Source: Marinobacter profundi (GTDB lineage Bacteria; Pseudomonadota; Gammaproteobacteria; Pseudomonadales; Oleiphilaceae). From it: 64,000 nucleotides of DNA. The position numbers were made by a program, and so were the translations under genes. The notes under the pieces are model-generated. The model did not search any database. It saw only the letters and a program-made list of their open reading frames with translations, and was not told where the DNA came from. Of the stretch, positions 34,227 to 42,348 are shown in pieces. The stretch lies in contig NZ_KZ319369.1 in NCBI RefSeq assembly GCF_002744715.1, positions 248,001 through 312,000 of the forward strand, given 5' to 3'. Position 1 is the first letter of the stretch; each line of letters opens with the position of its first letter.

Positions 34227-35800
34227 AAATCCGTTCCCAAGTCGGCATGGTGCTGAACCTGGACAAGTGCATCGGTTGCCACACCTGTTCAGTTACCTGC
34301 AAAAACGTCTGGACCAGCCGGGAAGGCATGGAGTACGCATGGTTCAACAACGTCGAGACCAAACCCGGTATCGGCTACCCGAAAGAGTGGGAGAACCAGG
34401 ACAAGTGGAAGGGCGGCTGGATGCGCGACAGCTCCGGCAAGATCCGCCCCCGCATCGGTGGTCGTTTCCGGGTGTTGGCAAATATCTTCGCCAACCCGGA
34501 CCTGCCGGAAATCGACGACTATTACGAGCCGTTTGACTTTGATTACCAGCACCTGCATACCGCAGGCGACAGCAAGCACCAGCCGATTGCCCGGCCCCGC
34601 TCGCTGATCTCCGGCGAGCGCATGAAGAAAATCGAATGGGGTCCCAACTGGGAAGAAATCCTCGGTACCGAGTTCGCCAAGCGCCGCAAGGACAAGAACT
34701 TCGACCAGGTGCAGGCGGATATTTACGGCCAGTTCGAGAACACCTTCATGATGTACCTGCCGCGCCTGTGCGAGCACTGCCTGAACCCGGCGTGTGTGGC
34801 CAGCTGCCCGAGCGGTGCCATCTACAAGCGTGAAGAAGACGGCATCGTGCTGATCGACCAGGACAAGTGCCGCGGCTGGCGGATGTGTGTCTCTGGCTGC
34901 CCGTACAAGAAGATCTACTTCAACTGGAAGACCGGCAAGTCCGAGAAGTGCATCTTCTGCTACCCGCGGATCGAAGCCGGTATGCCCACCGTATGCTCCG
35001 AGACCTGCGTCGGCCGGATCCGCTACCTCGGTGTTCTGCTGTATGACGCCGATCGCATCGAAGAAGTGGCCAGCACCCCGGGCGAGCACGAGCTGTACGA
35101 GAAACAGCTGGAAATCTTCCTCGACCCGTTCGACCCGAAAGTGATCGAGCAGGCGAAGAAAGACGGCATTCCGATGAACGTGATCAAGGCTGCCCAGGAA
35201 AGCCCGGTGTACAAGATGGCGGTGGACTGGAAACTGGCCCTGCCGCTGCACCCGGAATACCGCACCTTGCCCATGGTCTGGTACGTGCCGCCGCTGAGCC
35301 CGATCCAGTCTGCGGCAGAGGCCGGCAAGATCGAGTTCGACGGCGTACTGCCGAAGATCGAGAGCCTGCGTATTCCGGTCAAGTACCTGGCCAACCTGCT
35401 GACTGCCGGCGATGAGAAGCCCATCGTCCGTGCCCTCAAGCGAATCATGGCGATGCGTTTGTACAAGCGTGCCGAGACCGTGGAAGGCAAGGAAGACCTG
35501 CGCGCCCTTGAGGAAGCCGGCCTGACCAAGGCCCAGGCCGACGAAATGTACCGTTACCTGGCCATTGCCAACTACGAGGATCGCTTCGTGATTCCCACCA
35601 GCCACCGTGAGCTGGCAAAGGAAGCCTTCCCGGACGCTACCGCCTACGGCGAGCGCGGCGGTTGCGGCTTCAGCTTCGGCGATGGCTGCAGCGGCGGCGA
35701 CAGCGAGTTCAGCCTGTTCGGAGGCAAGAAGCAGACCACCAGCATGGTGCAGAAGCTGGCCACCGTGAAACAGGTCGACCCGAAACAGCTGCAGGAATAA
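34223..35800 (+). CDS. narH: Respiratory nitrate reductase beta subunit
   Basis: NarH carries electrons from NarI to NarG through four iron-sulfur clusters. The 525-residue product has CIGCHTCSVTCKNVW, CEHCLNPACVASCPSGAIYK, CRGWRMCVSGCPYKK, in which tryptophan replaces a cysteine as in the known [3Fe-4S] site, and CIFCYPR. The C-terminus is glycine- and cysteine-rich. The ATG overlaps the narG stop (ATGA). Confidence 0.98.
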   Translation: MKIRSQVGMVLNLDKCIGCHTCSVTCKNVWTSREGMEYAWFNNVETKPGIGYPKEWENQDKWKGGWMRDSSGKIRPRIGGRFRVLANIFANPDLPEIDDYYEPFDFDYQHLHTAGDSKHQPIARPRSLISGERMKKIEWGPNWEEILGTEFAKRRKDKNFDQVQADIYGQFENTFMMYLPRLCEHCLNPACVASCPSGAIYKREEDGIVLIDQDKCRGWRMCVSGCPYKKIYFNWKTGKSEKCIFCYPRIEAGMPTVCSETCVGRIRYLGVLLYDADRIEEVASTPGEHELYEKQLEIFLDPFDPKVIEQAKKDGIPMNVIKAAQESPVYKMAVDWKLALPLHPEYRTLPMVWYVPPLSPIQSAAEAGKIEFDGVLPKIESLRIPVKYLANLLTAGDEKPIVRALKRIMAMRLYKRAETVEGKEDLRALEEAGLTKAQADEMYRYLAIANYEDRFVIPTSHRELAKEAFPDATAYGERGGCGFSFGDGCSGGDSEFSLFGGKKQTTSMVQKLATVKQVDPKQLQE

Positions 35801-35810
35801 GGAGCGCATC

Positions 35811-36551
35811 ATGATTCTGCTGAAAGTGATTGCCCGGTTGCTGGATTACCCGACAGCCGAACTGCAGGCGTCCCACGATGCCCTGACCGCGGTAGTACTG
35901 GAAGACACCCACCTGCCGCGGGACCGGAAGCAGCAGCTGCTAAGTTGCATCGACCGGCTTTGCCTGGGGGATCTGCTGGACCTGCAGGAGGAATATGTCG
36001 GCACCTTTGACCGTGGCCGGGCAACCTCCCTGCTGCTGTTCGAGCACGTTCACGGCGAGTCCCGTGACCGTGGTCAGGCGATGGTCGACCTGATGGCCCA
36101 GTACGAGGCGGCTGGCCTGGAGCTGGACGCCAAGGAGCTGCCGGACTATCTGCCCCTGTTCCTTGAGTACCTCTCCCTGCGTCCGCAGGAGGAGGTCACC
36201 GGCTGGCTGGAGGATATTCACCATATCCTCGGCCTGCTGGCGGAGCGGCTGTTCCAGCGCGAAAGCATGTACAGCGTGCTGATGGACAGCCTGCTGGTGC
36301 TTGCCGGACGGCAACCGGATCGTCGCGAACTGGCGCGGATTGTCGCGGCCGAAGAGCGGGATGATACCCCGGAGGCCCTGGACAAGGTCTGGGAAGAGGA
36401 AATGGTGAAGTTTGTGGATGACCAGGGCAGTTCCTGCAGCACCGGCAATGTTGTTGGCCAGCGCCGCCGGGAGCTGGAGCAGGTTCAGACCATTCACCTG
36501 AGTGACAAGCTGATGACGGATGCCGCCCCCCGTCAGACAGGGCGCGCCTGA
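35811..36551 (+). CDS. narJ: Nitrate reductase assembly chaperone NarJ
   Basis: NarJ is a TorD-family chaperone needed to insert the molybdenum cofactor and assemble NarGHI. The 246-residue product has LLDYPTAELQ at the start, the YVGTFDRGRATSLLLFEHVHG stretch, and the conserved PDYLPLFLEYLS. It is ten bases after narH, with AAGGAG upstream of the ATG. Confidence 0.96.
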   Translation: MILLKVIARLLDYPTAELQASHDALTAVVLEDTHLPRDRKQQLLSCIDRLCLGDLLDLQEEYVGTFDRGRATSLLLFEHVHGESRDRGQAMVDLMAQYEAAGLELDAKELPDYLPLFLEYLSLRPQEEVTGWLEDIHHILGLLAERLFQRESMYSVLMDSLLVLAGRQPDRRELARIVAAEERDDTPEALDKVWEEEMVKFVDDQGSSCSTGNVVGQRRRELEQVQTIHLSDKLMTDAAPRQTGRA

Positions 36552-36571
36552 GGGCGCAGGAGGAAACTGAA

Positions 36572-37252
36572 ATGATGTCCTATCTCAATACATTGCTCTT
36601 CGGGATCTACCCGTACATTGCCCTCGTCGTGCTGTTTGTCGGTACCTGGGCACGTTATGACCACGGTCAGTTCACCTGGAAAGCCCACTCCAGCCAGATG
36701 CTGCGCAAGAAGAACATGGTGCTGGCGTCGGTGCTGTTCCACGTGGGCGTGCTGGTGATCTTCTTTGGCCACCTGGTGGGCCTGCTCACCCCGCACTGGG
36801 CCTACGAGTGGATTATCACTCCGGGTCAGAAGCAGGTGATGGCCATTGTGGTTGGCGGCATCGCCGGCGTCATGGCGCTGATCGGTGGTGGCATGCTGGC
36901 CTGGCGCCGGCTGACCGATCCGCGGGTTCAGGCCAGCAGCACCTTTGCTGACAACATGATCATCGTGATCCTGGTGATCCAGCTGGCGCTCGGCCTGCTC
37001 ACCATCCTGCCCACCCTGGGCCACCTGGATGGCAGCACCATGCTCCGCTTCAGTGCCTGGGCACAGGGTATCTTCACCCTGCAGGGCGGTGTTGCCGATC
37101 ACCTGGTGGGCGTGCACTGGATCTACAAGACCCACATCTTCCTGGGCCTGACCATCTTTGTGCTCTTCCCCTTCACCCGTCTGGTACACATGCTGAGCGT
37201 TCCGCTGGAGTACTTCGGCCGCCGCTATCAGGTGGTCCGCAAGCGGGCGTAA
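36572..37252 (+). CDS. narI: Respiratory nitrate reductase gamma subunit
   Basis: NarI is the dihaem cytochrome b anchor that oxidises quinol. The 226-residue product has five membrane helices and the haem-ligand histidines in LFHVGVLVIFFGHLVG and in GVHWIYKTHIFLG and RLVHMLSVP. GGAGGAAACTGAA precedes the ATG at 36572; ATG 36575 is also possible. Confidence 0.97.
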   Translation: MMSYLNTLLFGIYPYIALVVLFVGTWARYDHGQFTWKAHSSQMLRKKNMVLASVLFHVGVLVIFFGHLVGLLTPHWAYEWIITPGQKQVMAIVVGGIAGVMALIGGGMLAWRRLTDPRVQASSTFADNMIIVILVIQLALGLLTILPTLGHLDGSTMLRFSAWAQGIFTLQGGVADHLVGVHWIYKTHIFLGLTIFVLFPFTRLVHMLSVPLEYFGRRYQVVRKRA

Positions 37253-37271
37253 TGACCGGCGTTTCCAACAA

Positions 37272-37296
37272 GGGGACAGGTTTCAGATCTGTCCCC
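37272..37296. repeat. GGGGACAG inverted repeat between narI and ppiC
   Basis: GGGGACAG (37272-37279) and CTGTCCCC (37289-37296) form a perfect eight-base stem around a nine-base loop. Hairpins with this arm recur in many proteobacterial genomes as small dispersed elements, although only one copy is seen here. It could also act as a processing or attenuation site within the nar transcript. Confidence 0.6.
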
Positions 37297-37316
37297 GTGA
37301 CCCAGAGGCAAACATC

Positions 37317-38123
37317 ATGCAACTGATCCCCGTCGGCGATGCCGAAAAACCCAGAAACCAGTTCCCTCCGGTGTCCGTAGGCGAGACCCTGATCGGCGAG
37401 GAAGATATTGCCCGCGAGATGCAGCACCACCCGGCAGAGGAAGTCGCGCAGGCCTGGCACGATGCCGCCAGAAGCCTGGTGATCCGGGAACTCCTGCTGC
37501 AACAGGCCAACCGCCTCCAGTTGTCGGATGAAATGGACGAGGAAGATCGTATTGCCCGTGTCCTGGAGCTGGAACTACAGGTTCCGGATCCCACCGAGGC
37601 AGACTGCGAGCGGTTCTATGACGCCAATCCGGCCCGCTTCCGCAGTCCGACCCTGATGGCAGTCAGCCATATTCTGCTCGCGGCCGCGCCGGATGACGTC
37701 CAGGAACGGATCCGCCAGGAAGAGGCTGGACGCCAGTTGTTGTCGGGGTTGCTGGATGGCCGCTCCCGGTTTGACGAGCTTGCCCGGCAGTATTCGGCCT
37801 GTGAATCCCGCCATCAGGGTGGCAGTCTGGGACAGATCAGCAAGGGCCAGACGGTAGAAGAGTTTGAGCGCCCGGTACTGAGTCTGCGGGAAGGCCTGTG
37901 CCCCGAACTGATCGAGAGCCGCTATGGCTGGCACATCGTGCGGGTGGACCAGCGTATTGATGGCGAGCAGCTGCCCTATGAGCATGTGAAGCCACAGATT
38001 CGCCAGTTCCTGAGTGAAAGTGTCACCCGGCGGGCGTTCCGGCAGTATCTGCAGGTACTGGCTGCGGAAACCGGTGTGGAAGGCGTTGACCTGGAACTGC
38101 CGGACTCCCCGTTAATGCAGTAA
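37317..38123 (+). CDS. Parvulin-type peptidyl-prolyl isomerase next to narI
   Basis: The 268-residue protein has a helical N-terminal part and a PpiC/parvulin domain (AVSHILLAAAPDD, FDELARQYSACESRHQGGSLG, and RYGWHIVRVDQR). No signal peptide or membrane helix is visible, so it should be cytoplasmic, like NifM. A parvulin at the end of nar operons is common and is thought to help mature the nitrate reductase. It ends about 150 bases before dnr. Confidence 0.88.
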   Translation: MQLIPVGDAEKPRNQFPPVSVGETLIGEEDIAREMQHHPAEEVAQAWHDAARSLVIRELLLQQANRLQLSDEMDEEDRIARVLELELQVPDPTEADCERFYDANPARFRSPTLMAVSHILLAAAPDDVQERIRQEEAGRQLLSGLLDGRSRFDELARQYSACESRHQGGSLGQISKGQTVEEFERPVLSLREGLCPELIESRYGWHIVRVDQRIDGEQLPYEHVKPQIRQFLSESVTRRAFRQYLQVLAAETGVEGVDLELPDSPLMQ

Positions 38124-38154
38124 CCCGTGCCTGATTGGGTGCAGAGTGCAACTT

Positions 38155-38255
38155 TTGACTTGGATCATGTTTCAGGTGTTATACCCGGTGTTTACCTCCA
38201 AGGAGGGAGCGATTTTTGACCATTATCGTTTTACTATTAAAGCAACATATAAAAT
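38155..38255 (+). promoter_or_regulatory. Two FNR/DNR-like boxes upstream of dnr
   Basis: TTGACTTGGATCAT (38155-38168) and TTGACCATTATCGT (38216-38229) each match seven of the eight fixed bases in TTGA-N6-TCAA. The second lies close to class II distance from TAAAAT at 38250-38255, which could be the -10. Control by ANR and by DNR itself is plausible. Confidence 0.5.
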
Positions 38256-38279
38256 GCATTAATAGTGGGGAAGCGGATC

Positions 38280-39029
38280 ATGGCTCTTATACAATCCATC
38301 GGGTCGCGTTATACCAAGCCGGTACTGGTCGCGGCGAACAAGCCTTTTGAAGACGACGACAAGTTGCTGTCCCTGCGCCAGCATCCACTGTTTGCCGAGC
38401 TGAGTAGTGAGCACCTGGACCAGGTGCTGCAGCAGTCCCGTCAGATTCGTCTGGGTAACCATCAGCTGCTGTATCGCCAGGATATGCCGGCGCATCACTT
38501 CTTCTTCGTGATTTCGGGGCGCCTGCGGCTCTATCGCCTGGATTCGTCGGGGGTAGACCGCACCCTCGACAGCCTCGCGCCCGGTGACTGTTTTGCCGAG
38601 GTCATGATCTACGCGGATCCCCCCCGCTATGCCTGTTACGCCGAGGCCCTGAAAGCCAGCGAAGTGCTGATGATCCCGGTCCGGGCTTACCAGGAGCTGC
38701 TGGAAGCACATCCGCCCTATGCCCAGGTGGCATTGCGCCATTATGCGATGCGTGCGGTATCGCGGTTTCATGATCTGGAAATCATGACGGTCCAGAATGC
38801 CCGTGACCGGCTGATCCGATACCTGATCGACCTGCTTCCCGACGGGCCGCAACACTCCGGCGAGGTCGAACTGCCGTTGCCGAAGTGCCTCGTGGCTTCC
38901 CGGCTGGCAATGCAGCCGGAAACCTTCTCGAGAATCCTGGCCGATCTCAAATCCAACGGGCTGATCCGGGTTAATCGCAGCCGCCTGTTCATCCCGGACC
39001 CCGGCCGGCTGATCCAGATCAGCCAGTAA
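38280..39029 (+). CDS. dnr: Crp/Fnr-family regulator, DNR type
   Basis: The 249-residue protein has a cyclic-nucleotide-binding-like sensor domain (FFFVISGRLRLYRLD, LAPGDCFAEVM), a dimer helix and a winged helix-turn-helix with the recognition helix PETFSRILADL. The E-x-x-S-R set matches FNR, so TTGAT half-sites should be bound. The N-terminal cysteine cluster of FNR is missing, which places it with DNR/NnrR-type NO-responsive regulators. The ATG 38280 has GGGGA upstream; a GTG at 38265 is an alternative. Confidence 0.88.
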   Translation: MALIQSIGSRYTKPVLVAANKPFEDDDKLLSLRQHPLFAELSSEHLDQVLQQSRQIRLGNHQLLYRQDMPAHHFFFVISGRLRLYRLDSSGVDRTLDSLAPGDCFAEVMIYADPPRYACYAEALKASEVLMIPVRAYQELLEAHPPYAQVALRHYAMRAVSRFHDLEIMTVQNARDRLIRYLIDLLPDGPQHSGEVELPLPKCLVASRLAMQPETFSRILADLKSNGLIRVNRSRLFIPDPGRLIQISQ

Positions 39030-39076
39030 TTCAGACACGGTGAGGTCGCAACGGCCTCACCCCCTGTGGAGGTTCT

Positions 39077-39454
39077 GTGAAAGCACGAAAACAGCGTCCG
39101 CTGATCTATTCCTGCTCCGGGTGCTCGGATGTTGCCCAGCTGGCCAACAACGCCGCAGTGCAGCTGGATCACGCCGGCGACTTCGAAATGTCCTGTATCT
39201 CAGGTGTTGGCGGCAAGGTCCCGGCGCTGGTCAAGACCGCCCAGTCCGGCCGGCACATCACGGTGATCGACGGCTGCCCGCTGCATTGCGCCCGGGCCTG
39301 CCTGGAAAACATCGGAGTCCAGCCCGATGAGCATGTCCGTCTTTACGAACACGGCTTCAAAAAGCATTACGGCCAGAGCTATGACAGCGAGGCTGTTGAT
39401 GAGGTCTGCCAGATGATCCTGGAATGCCGGGACATCACCGGGGATGCCGAATAA
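39077..39454 (+). CDS. DGC-domain putative metal-binding protein
   Basis: The 125-residue protein has LIYSCSGCSDVAQLAN near the start, CISGVGG, and DGCPLHCARACLEN, the DGC motif that names the family. Cysteines suggest zinc or another metal. GTG 39077 has GGAGG five bases upstream. It sits between dnr and nosR, so it may serve denitrification, but no function is established. Confidence 0.8.
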   Translation: MKARKQRPLIYSCSGCSDVAQLANNAAVQLDHAGDFEMSCISGVGGKVPALVKTAQSGRHITVIDGCPLHCARACLENIGVQPDEHVRLYEHGFKKHYGQSYDSEAVDEVCQMILECRDITGDAE

Positions 39455-39507
39455 CCCCGGCACCCCTTCGCACCTCTTTCCCCAACCTGATAACCAGGAT
39501 GAGTACC

Positions 39508-39909
39508 ATGATTTCCAGCTATGCCGACCTGATGAAAGCGGTTGCCGAACAAAGCGAACCCCAGCGCCTGCTGTTTGTATTCTGCCGGGCCGAGTTGCCA
39601 GACGACGCCTCGGACGAGGAGAAGGCGGGTTTCGAGCGGGGCGAGGGTGGCGCCCTGACACCGGTGGTGTGTGTCGACAAGGCACCCGACGAAGTGACGG
39701 ACTTTGATGCCCTGGTGGCAGAGTCCCGGGAAACCGGCCAGCACTGGGACGTGGTTTTTGTGGCCGCGATGTCCGGACGTGGCGGCATGAAGCCTTCGTC
39801 CGATGAAGCCCAGCAGCCGCTGACCATGATGGTGGAGTCCATCCGCCTGGGGCACCTGGGTAACTATCTGCCGCTGGACAGTCGCGGCCAGGCGCTGGCG
39901 CTGGGCTGA
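39508..39909 (+). CDS. Conserved small protein of denitrification locus
   Basis: The 133-residue soluble protein begins MISSYADLMKAVAEQSEPQR and has LLFVFCRAELPDDAS, GGALTPVVCVDKAP and WDVVFVAAMSGRGG. Homologues in pseudomonads carry the label ribonucleotide reductase subunit alpha, which the length and sequence do not support. AGGA lies nine bases before ATG 39508. Function unknown. Confidence 0.7.
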   Translation: MISSYADLMKAVAEQSEPQRLLFVFCRAELPDDASDEEKAGFERGEGGALTPVVCVDKAPDEVTDFDALVAESRETGQHWDVVFVAAMSGRGGMKPSSDEAQQPLTMMVESIRLGHLGNYLPLDSRGQALALG

Positions 39910-39957
39910 GAGCCCGCTGACGCCCGCCACAAAGAGGAGTTATCCAGTAAGAGGTAT

Positions 39958-40047
39958 TTGATTTTCCTCACGATCGTCTAGGCTGTACTTATTAACCGAC
40001 CGCCAATGAGAAATATCAATCCGTTTGTAAAGCAACGGGCCTAAGAT
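39958..40047 (+). promoter_or_regulatory. FNR/DNR-like boxes and promoter of nosR
   Basis: TTGATTTTCCTCAC (39958-39971) and ATGAGAAATATCAA (40006-40019) each match seven of eight bases of TTGA-N6-TCAA. TAAGAT at 40042-40047 falls exactly at the -12 to -7 position if the second box is at -41.5. The start of transcription would then be about 40054. Confidence 0.55.
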
Positions 40048-40109
40048 ACCGGGCGTGTGTGGTGTTCATGCTGATAAATCTTCCAGACCGTTGTTTTGTT
40101 GGGGGTAAT

Positions 40110-42260
40110 GTGAATTTTGTACGCAGTATTGTCAGGGTTCTGACCGGGGTTCTGTGTCTGATGGCTGGTCTGGCTAGCGCCATGCCGTTGGAGCAGTATG
40201 AGCCGCTGGCGGCTCGCCAGGTGATTCAGCAGGCGTTTCCCGAGGTAACCGACATCGCCCCCCGGGAAAGCAACCGGGCGATCCAGGAACTGCGTGCCGG
40301 CAACGAACTGCTGGGCTATGCCTACCAGAGTCTGGATTTTGTGCAGACTCCCGCCTATTCCGGTAAGCCGGTCAATGCGGTGGTTGTGCTGGATACCGAA
40401 GGCACCATCAAGGCCACCAAGGTTATCCACCACGATGAGCCCATCCTGCTGGTGGGTATCCCCGAAAGCAAGCTGCACATCTTTACCGACCAGTACACCG
40501 GGCTGAAGGCTGACCAGCGGGTTACCGTGGGTGGCACTTCGTCTGATACCAAGGTGGCGGTGGATGGGCTGTCCGGTGCCACGGTAACCGTCATGGTCAT
40601 CAACGAAGTCCTGATGCGGACGGCCCATCGGGTGGGTGTCGAACTGGGCCTGGTTGAAGGGGGCAGCAGCAAGCGGCCGCCTGTGGCGGAGGTCGCCACT
40701 GACCAGTTCAGCGAACGCAACTGGGAGCAACTCACCGGGGATGGTTCCATCCGTCGTCTGCTGCTGACCCGCGGCCAGGTGGATGATTCGTTTGCCGGCA
40801 CCGCTGCCGAAGGTATCGAAGCTGCGGCACCGGGCGAGCGGGACGACGCGCTGATTGACCTGTATGCCGGGTACCTGAACGCGCCGACAATCGGCCGCAA
40901 CCTGCTGGGCGAAAACCAGTATCAGTGGCTGATGGGAGAGCTGAAGGACGGCGAGCATGCTATCGCCGTCATGGCCAACGGGGAATACTCCTTCAAAGGC
41001 TCAGGCTACGTCCGTGGCGGTATTTTCGACCGGGTTCAGATCCGTCAGTTCGGCGATACCTTCAACTTCCGTGACCTGGATTACTTCCGTCTCAGTGATG
41101 TCTATGCCGCCGGCATGCCGGACTTCTCCGAGATGGCCATTTTCATTGTCCGCCAGCAGTACAATTTCGACCCGGGCACCGACTGGGCCCTGGAGCTGAC
41201 CGTCAAACGCCAGACTGGCCCGCTGGACAGCGAGTTCCAGGTGTTCCCGCTGACCTACAGCCTGCCGGAGCAATACTACACCCGTGCCGAGCCGGTACTG
41301 ACCGAAGAAGAGATGCTGGCCGATCAGCCGCTGTGGGTGCAGGTCTGGTACCAGCGCCAGTTCCAGGTGCTGGTGCTGGGCGTCGGGATCGGTGTGCTGT
41401 TGTTCATCCTGTTCTTCCAGGACTGGCTGGTGCAGAAGCCCAAAATGATGCGCTGGATCCGCCATGCGTTCCTCACCTATACCCTGTTCTTTATCGGCTG
41501 GTATGCCCTTGGGCAGCTGTCCATCGTCAATGTACTGACCTTCGTGCACAGCCTGTTCAGTGGCTTTACCTGGGAAACCTTCCTGATTGATCCGGTGATG
41601 TTCGTGCTCTGGGCCGTAGTGGCTGGCATTGTCCTGCTGTGGGGACGGGCGGTGTATTGCGGCTGGCTGTGTCCGTTCGGTGCCTTGCAGGAGCTGGTCA
41701 ATGAAATCGCCCGCAAGCTGAAGGTGCCCCAGTACACCGTGCCGTTTGCCTGGCACGAGCGGCTGTGGGCGATCAAGTACATCGTATTGCTGGTGTTGTT
41801 CGGGGTCTCCCTGGAGTCCATGGCGACCGCTGAGCGCATGGCTGAGGTGGAACCGTTCAAGACCGCCATCACCCTGCACTTCGACCGCACCTGGCCCTTT
41901 GTCACTTATGCGGTGCTGCTGGTGGTGGTGAATATCTTCACCCGCAAAGTCTACTGCCGCTATATCTGCCCGCTGGGTGCCGCGCTGGCGCTGCCCACCA
42001 AACTGCGGGTGTTTGACTGGCTCAAGCGGCGCAAGGAATGCGGCAACCCGTGCCGGCTGTGTGATCACGAGTGTGAGGTTCAGGCCATTCATCCGGACGG
42101 CCACATCAACTACATGGAGTGCCATTACTGCCTTGATTGCCAGATGACCTATTTCGACGATCACAAGTGTCCGCCACTGATCGTGAAACGGCGCGGCAAA
42201 CGCCGTGGCCACAACGCACCCGGCCATCCGGAGCAAATACCGGTTACCCAGGTGTCCTGA
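40110..42260 (+). CDS. nosR: NosR, membrane flavoprotein for N2O reduction
   Basis: NosR supplies electrons to NosZ and is needed for nos expression. The 716-residue product has a signal-like N-terminus, a periplasmic FMN-binding domain with SGATVTVMVINEV, about six membrane helices, polyferredoxin cysteine motifs CGWLCPFGALQE and CRYICPLGAALALP, and C-terminal clusters (CGNPCRLCDHECEV, CHYCLDCQ). GTG 40110 after GGGGGT is my preferred start; ATG 40068, 14 bases from the inferred transcription start, is an alternative. Confidence 0.94.
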   Translation: MNFVRSIVRVLTGVLCLMAGLASAMPLEQYEPLAARQVIQQAFPEVTDIAPRESNRAIQELRAGNELLGYAYQSLDFVQTPAYSGKPVNAVVVLDTEGTIKATKVIHHDEPILLVGIPESKLHIFTDQYTGLKADQRVTVGGTSSDTKVAVDGLSGATVTVMVINEVLMRTAHRVGVELGLVEGGSSKRPPVAEVATDQFSERNWEQLTGDGSIRRLLLTRGQVDDSFAGTAAEGIEAAAPGERDDALIDLYAGYLNAPTIGRNLLGENQYQWLMGELKDGEHAIAVMANGEYSFKGSGYVRGGIFDRVQIRQFGDTFNFRDLDYFRLSDVYAAGMPDFSEMAIFIVRQQYNFDPGTDWALELTVKRQTGPLDSEFQVFPLTYSLPEQYYTRAEPVLTEEEMLADQPLWVQVWYQRQFQVLVLGVGIGVLLFILFFQDWLVQKPKMMRWIRHAFLTYTLFFIGWYALGQLSIVNVLTFVHSLFSGFTWETFLIDPVMFVLWAVVAGIVLLWGRAVYCGWLCPFGALQELVNEIARKLKVPQYTVPFAWHERLWAIKYIVLLVLFGVSLESMATAERMAEVEPFKTAITLHFDRTWPFVTYAVLLVVVNIFTRKVYCRYICPLGAALALPTKLRVFDWLKRRKECGNPCRLCDHECEVQAIHPDGHINYMECHYCLDCQMTYFDDHKCPPLIVKRRGKRRGHNAPGHPEQIPVTQVS

Positions 42261-42348
42261 GAGGAGCCCGCCTCAGAAGAGGCTCCCCGGGGAAAGCAAG
42301 ACCTAGTGAGAAGCTAAAACCGCCATACCAATAACGGAGTTGAATCAG

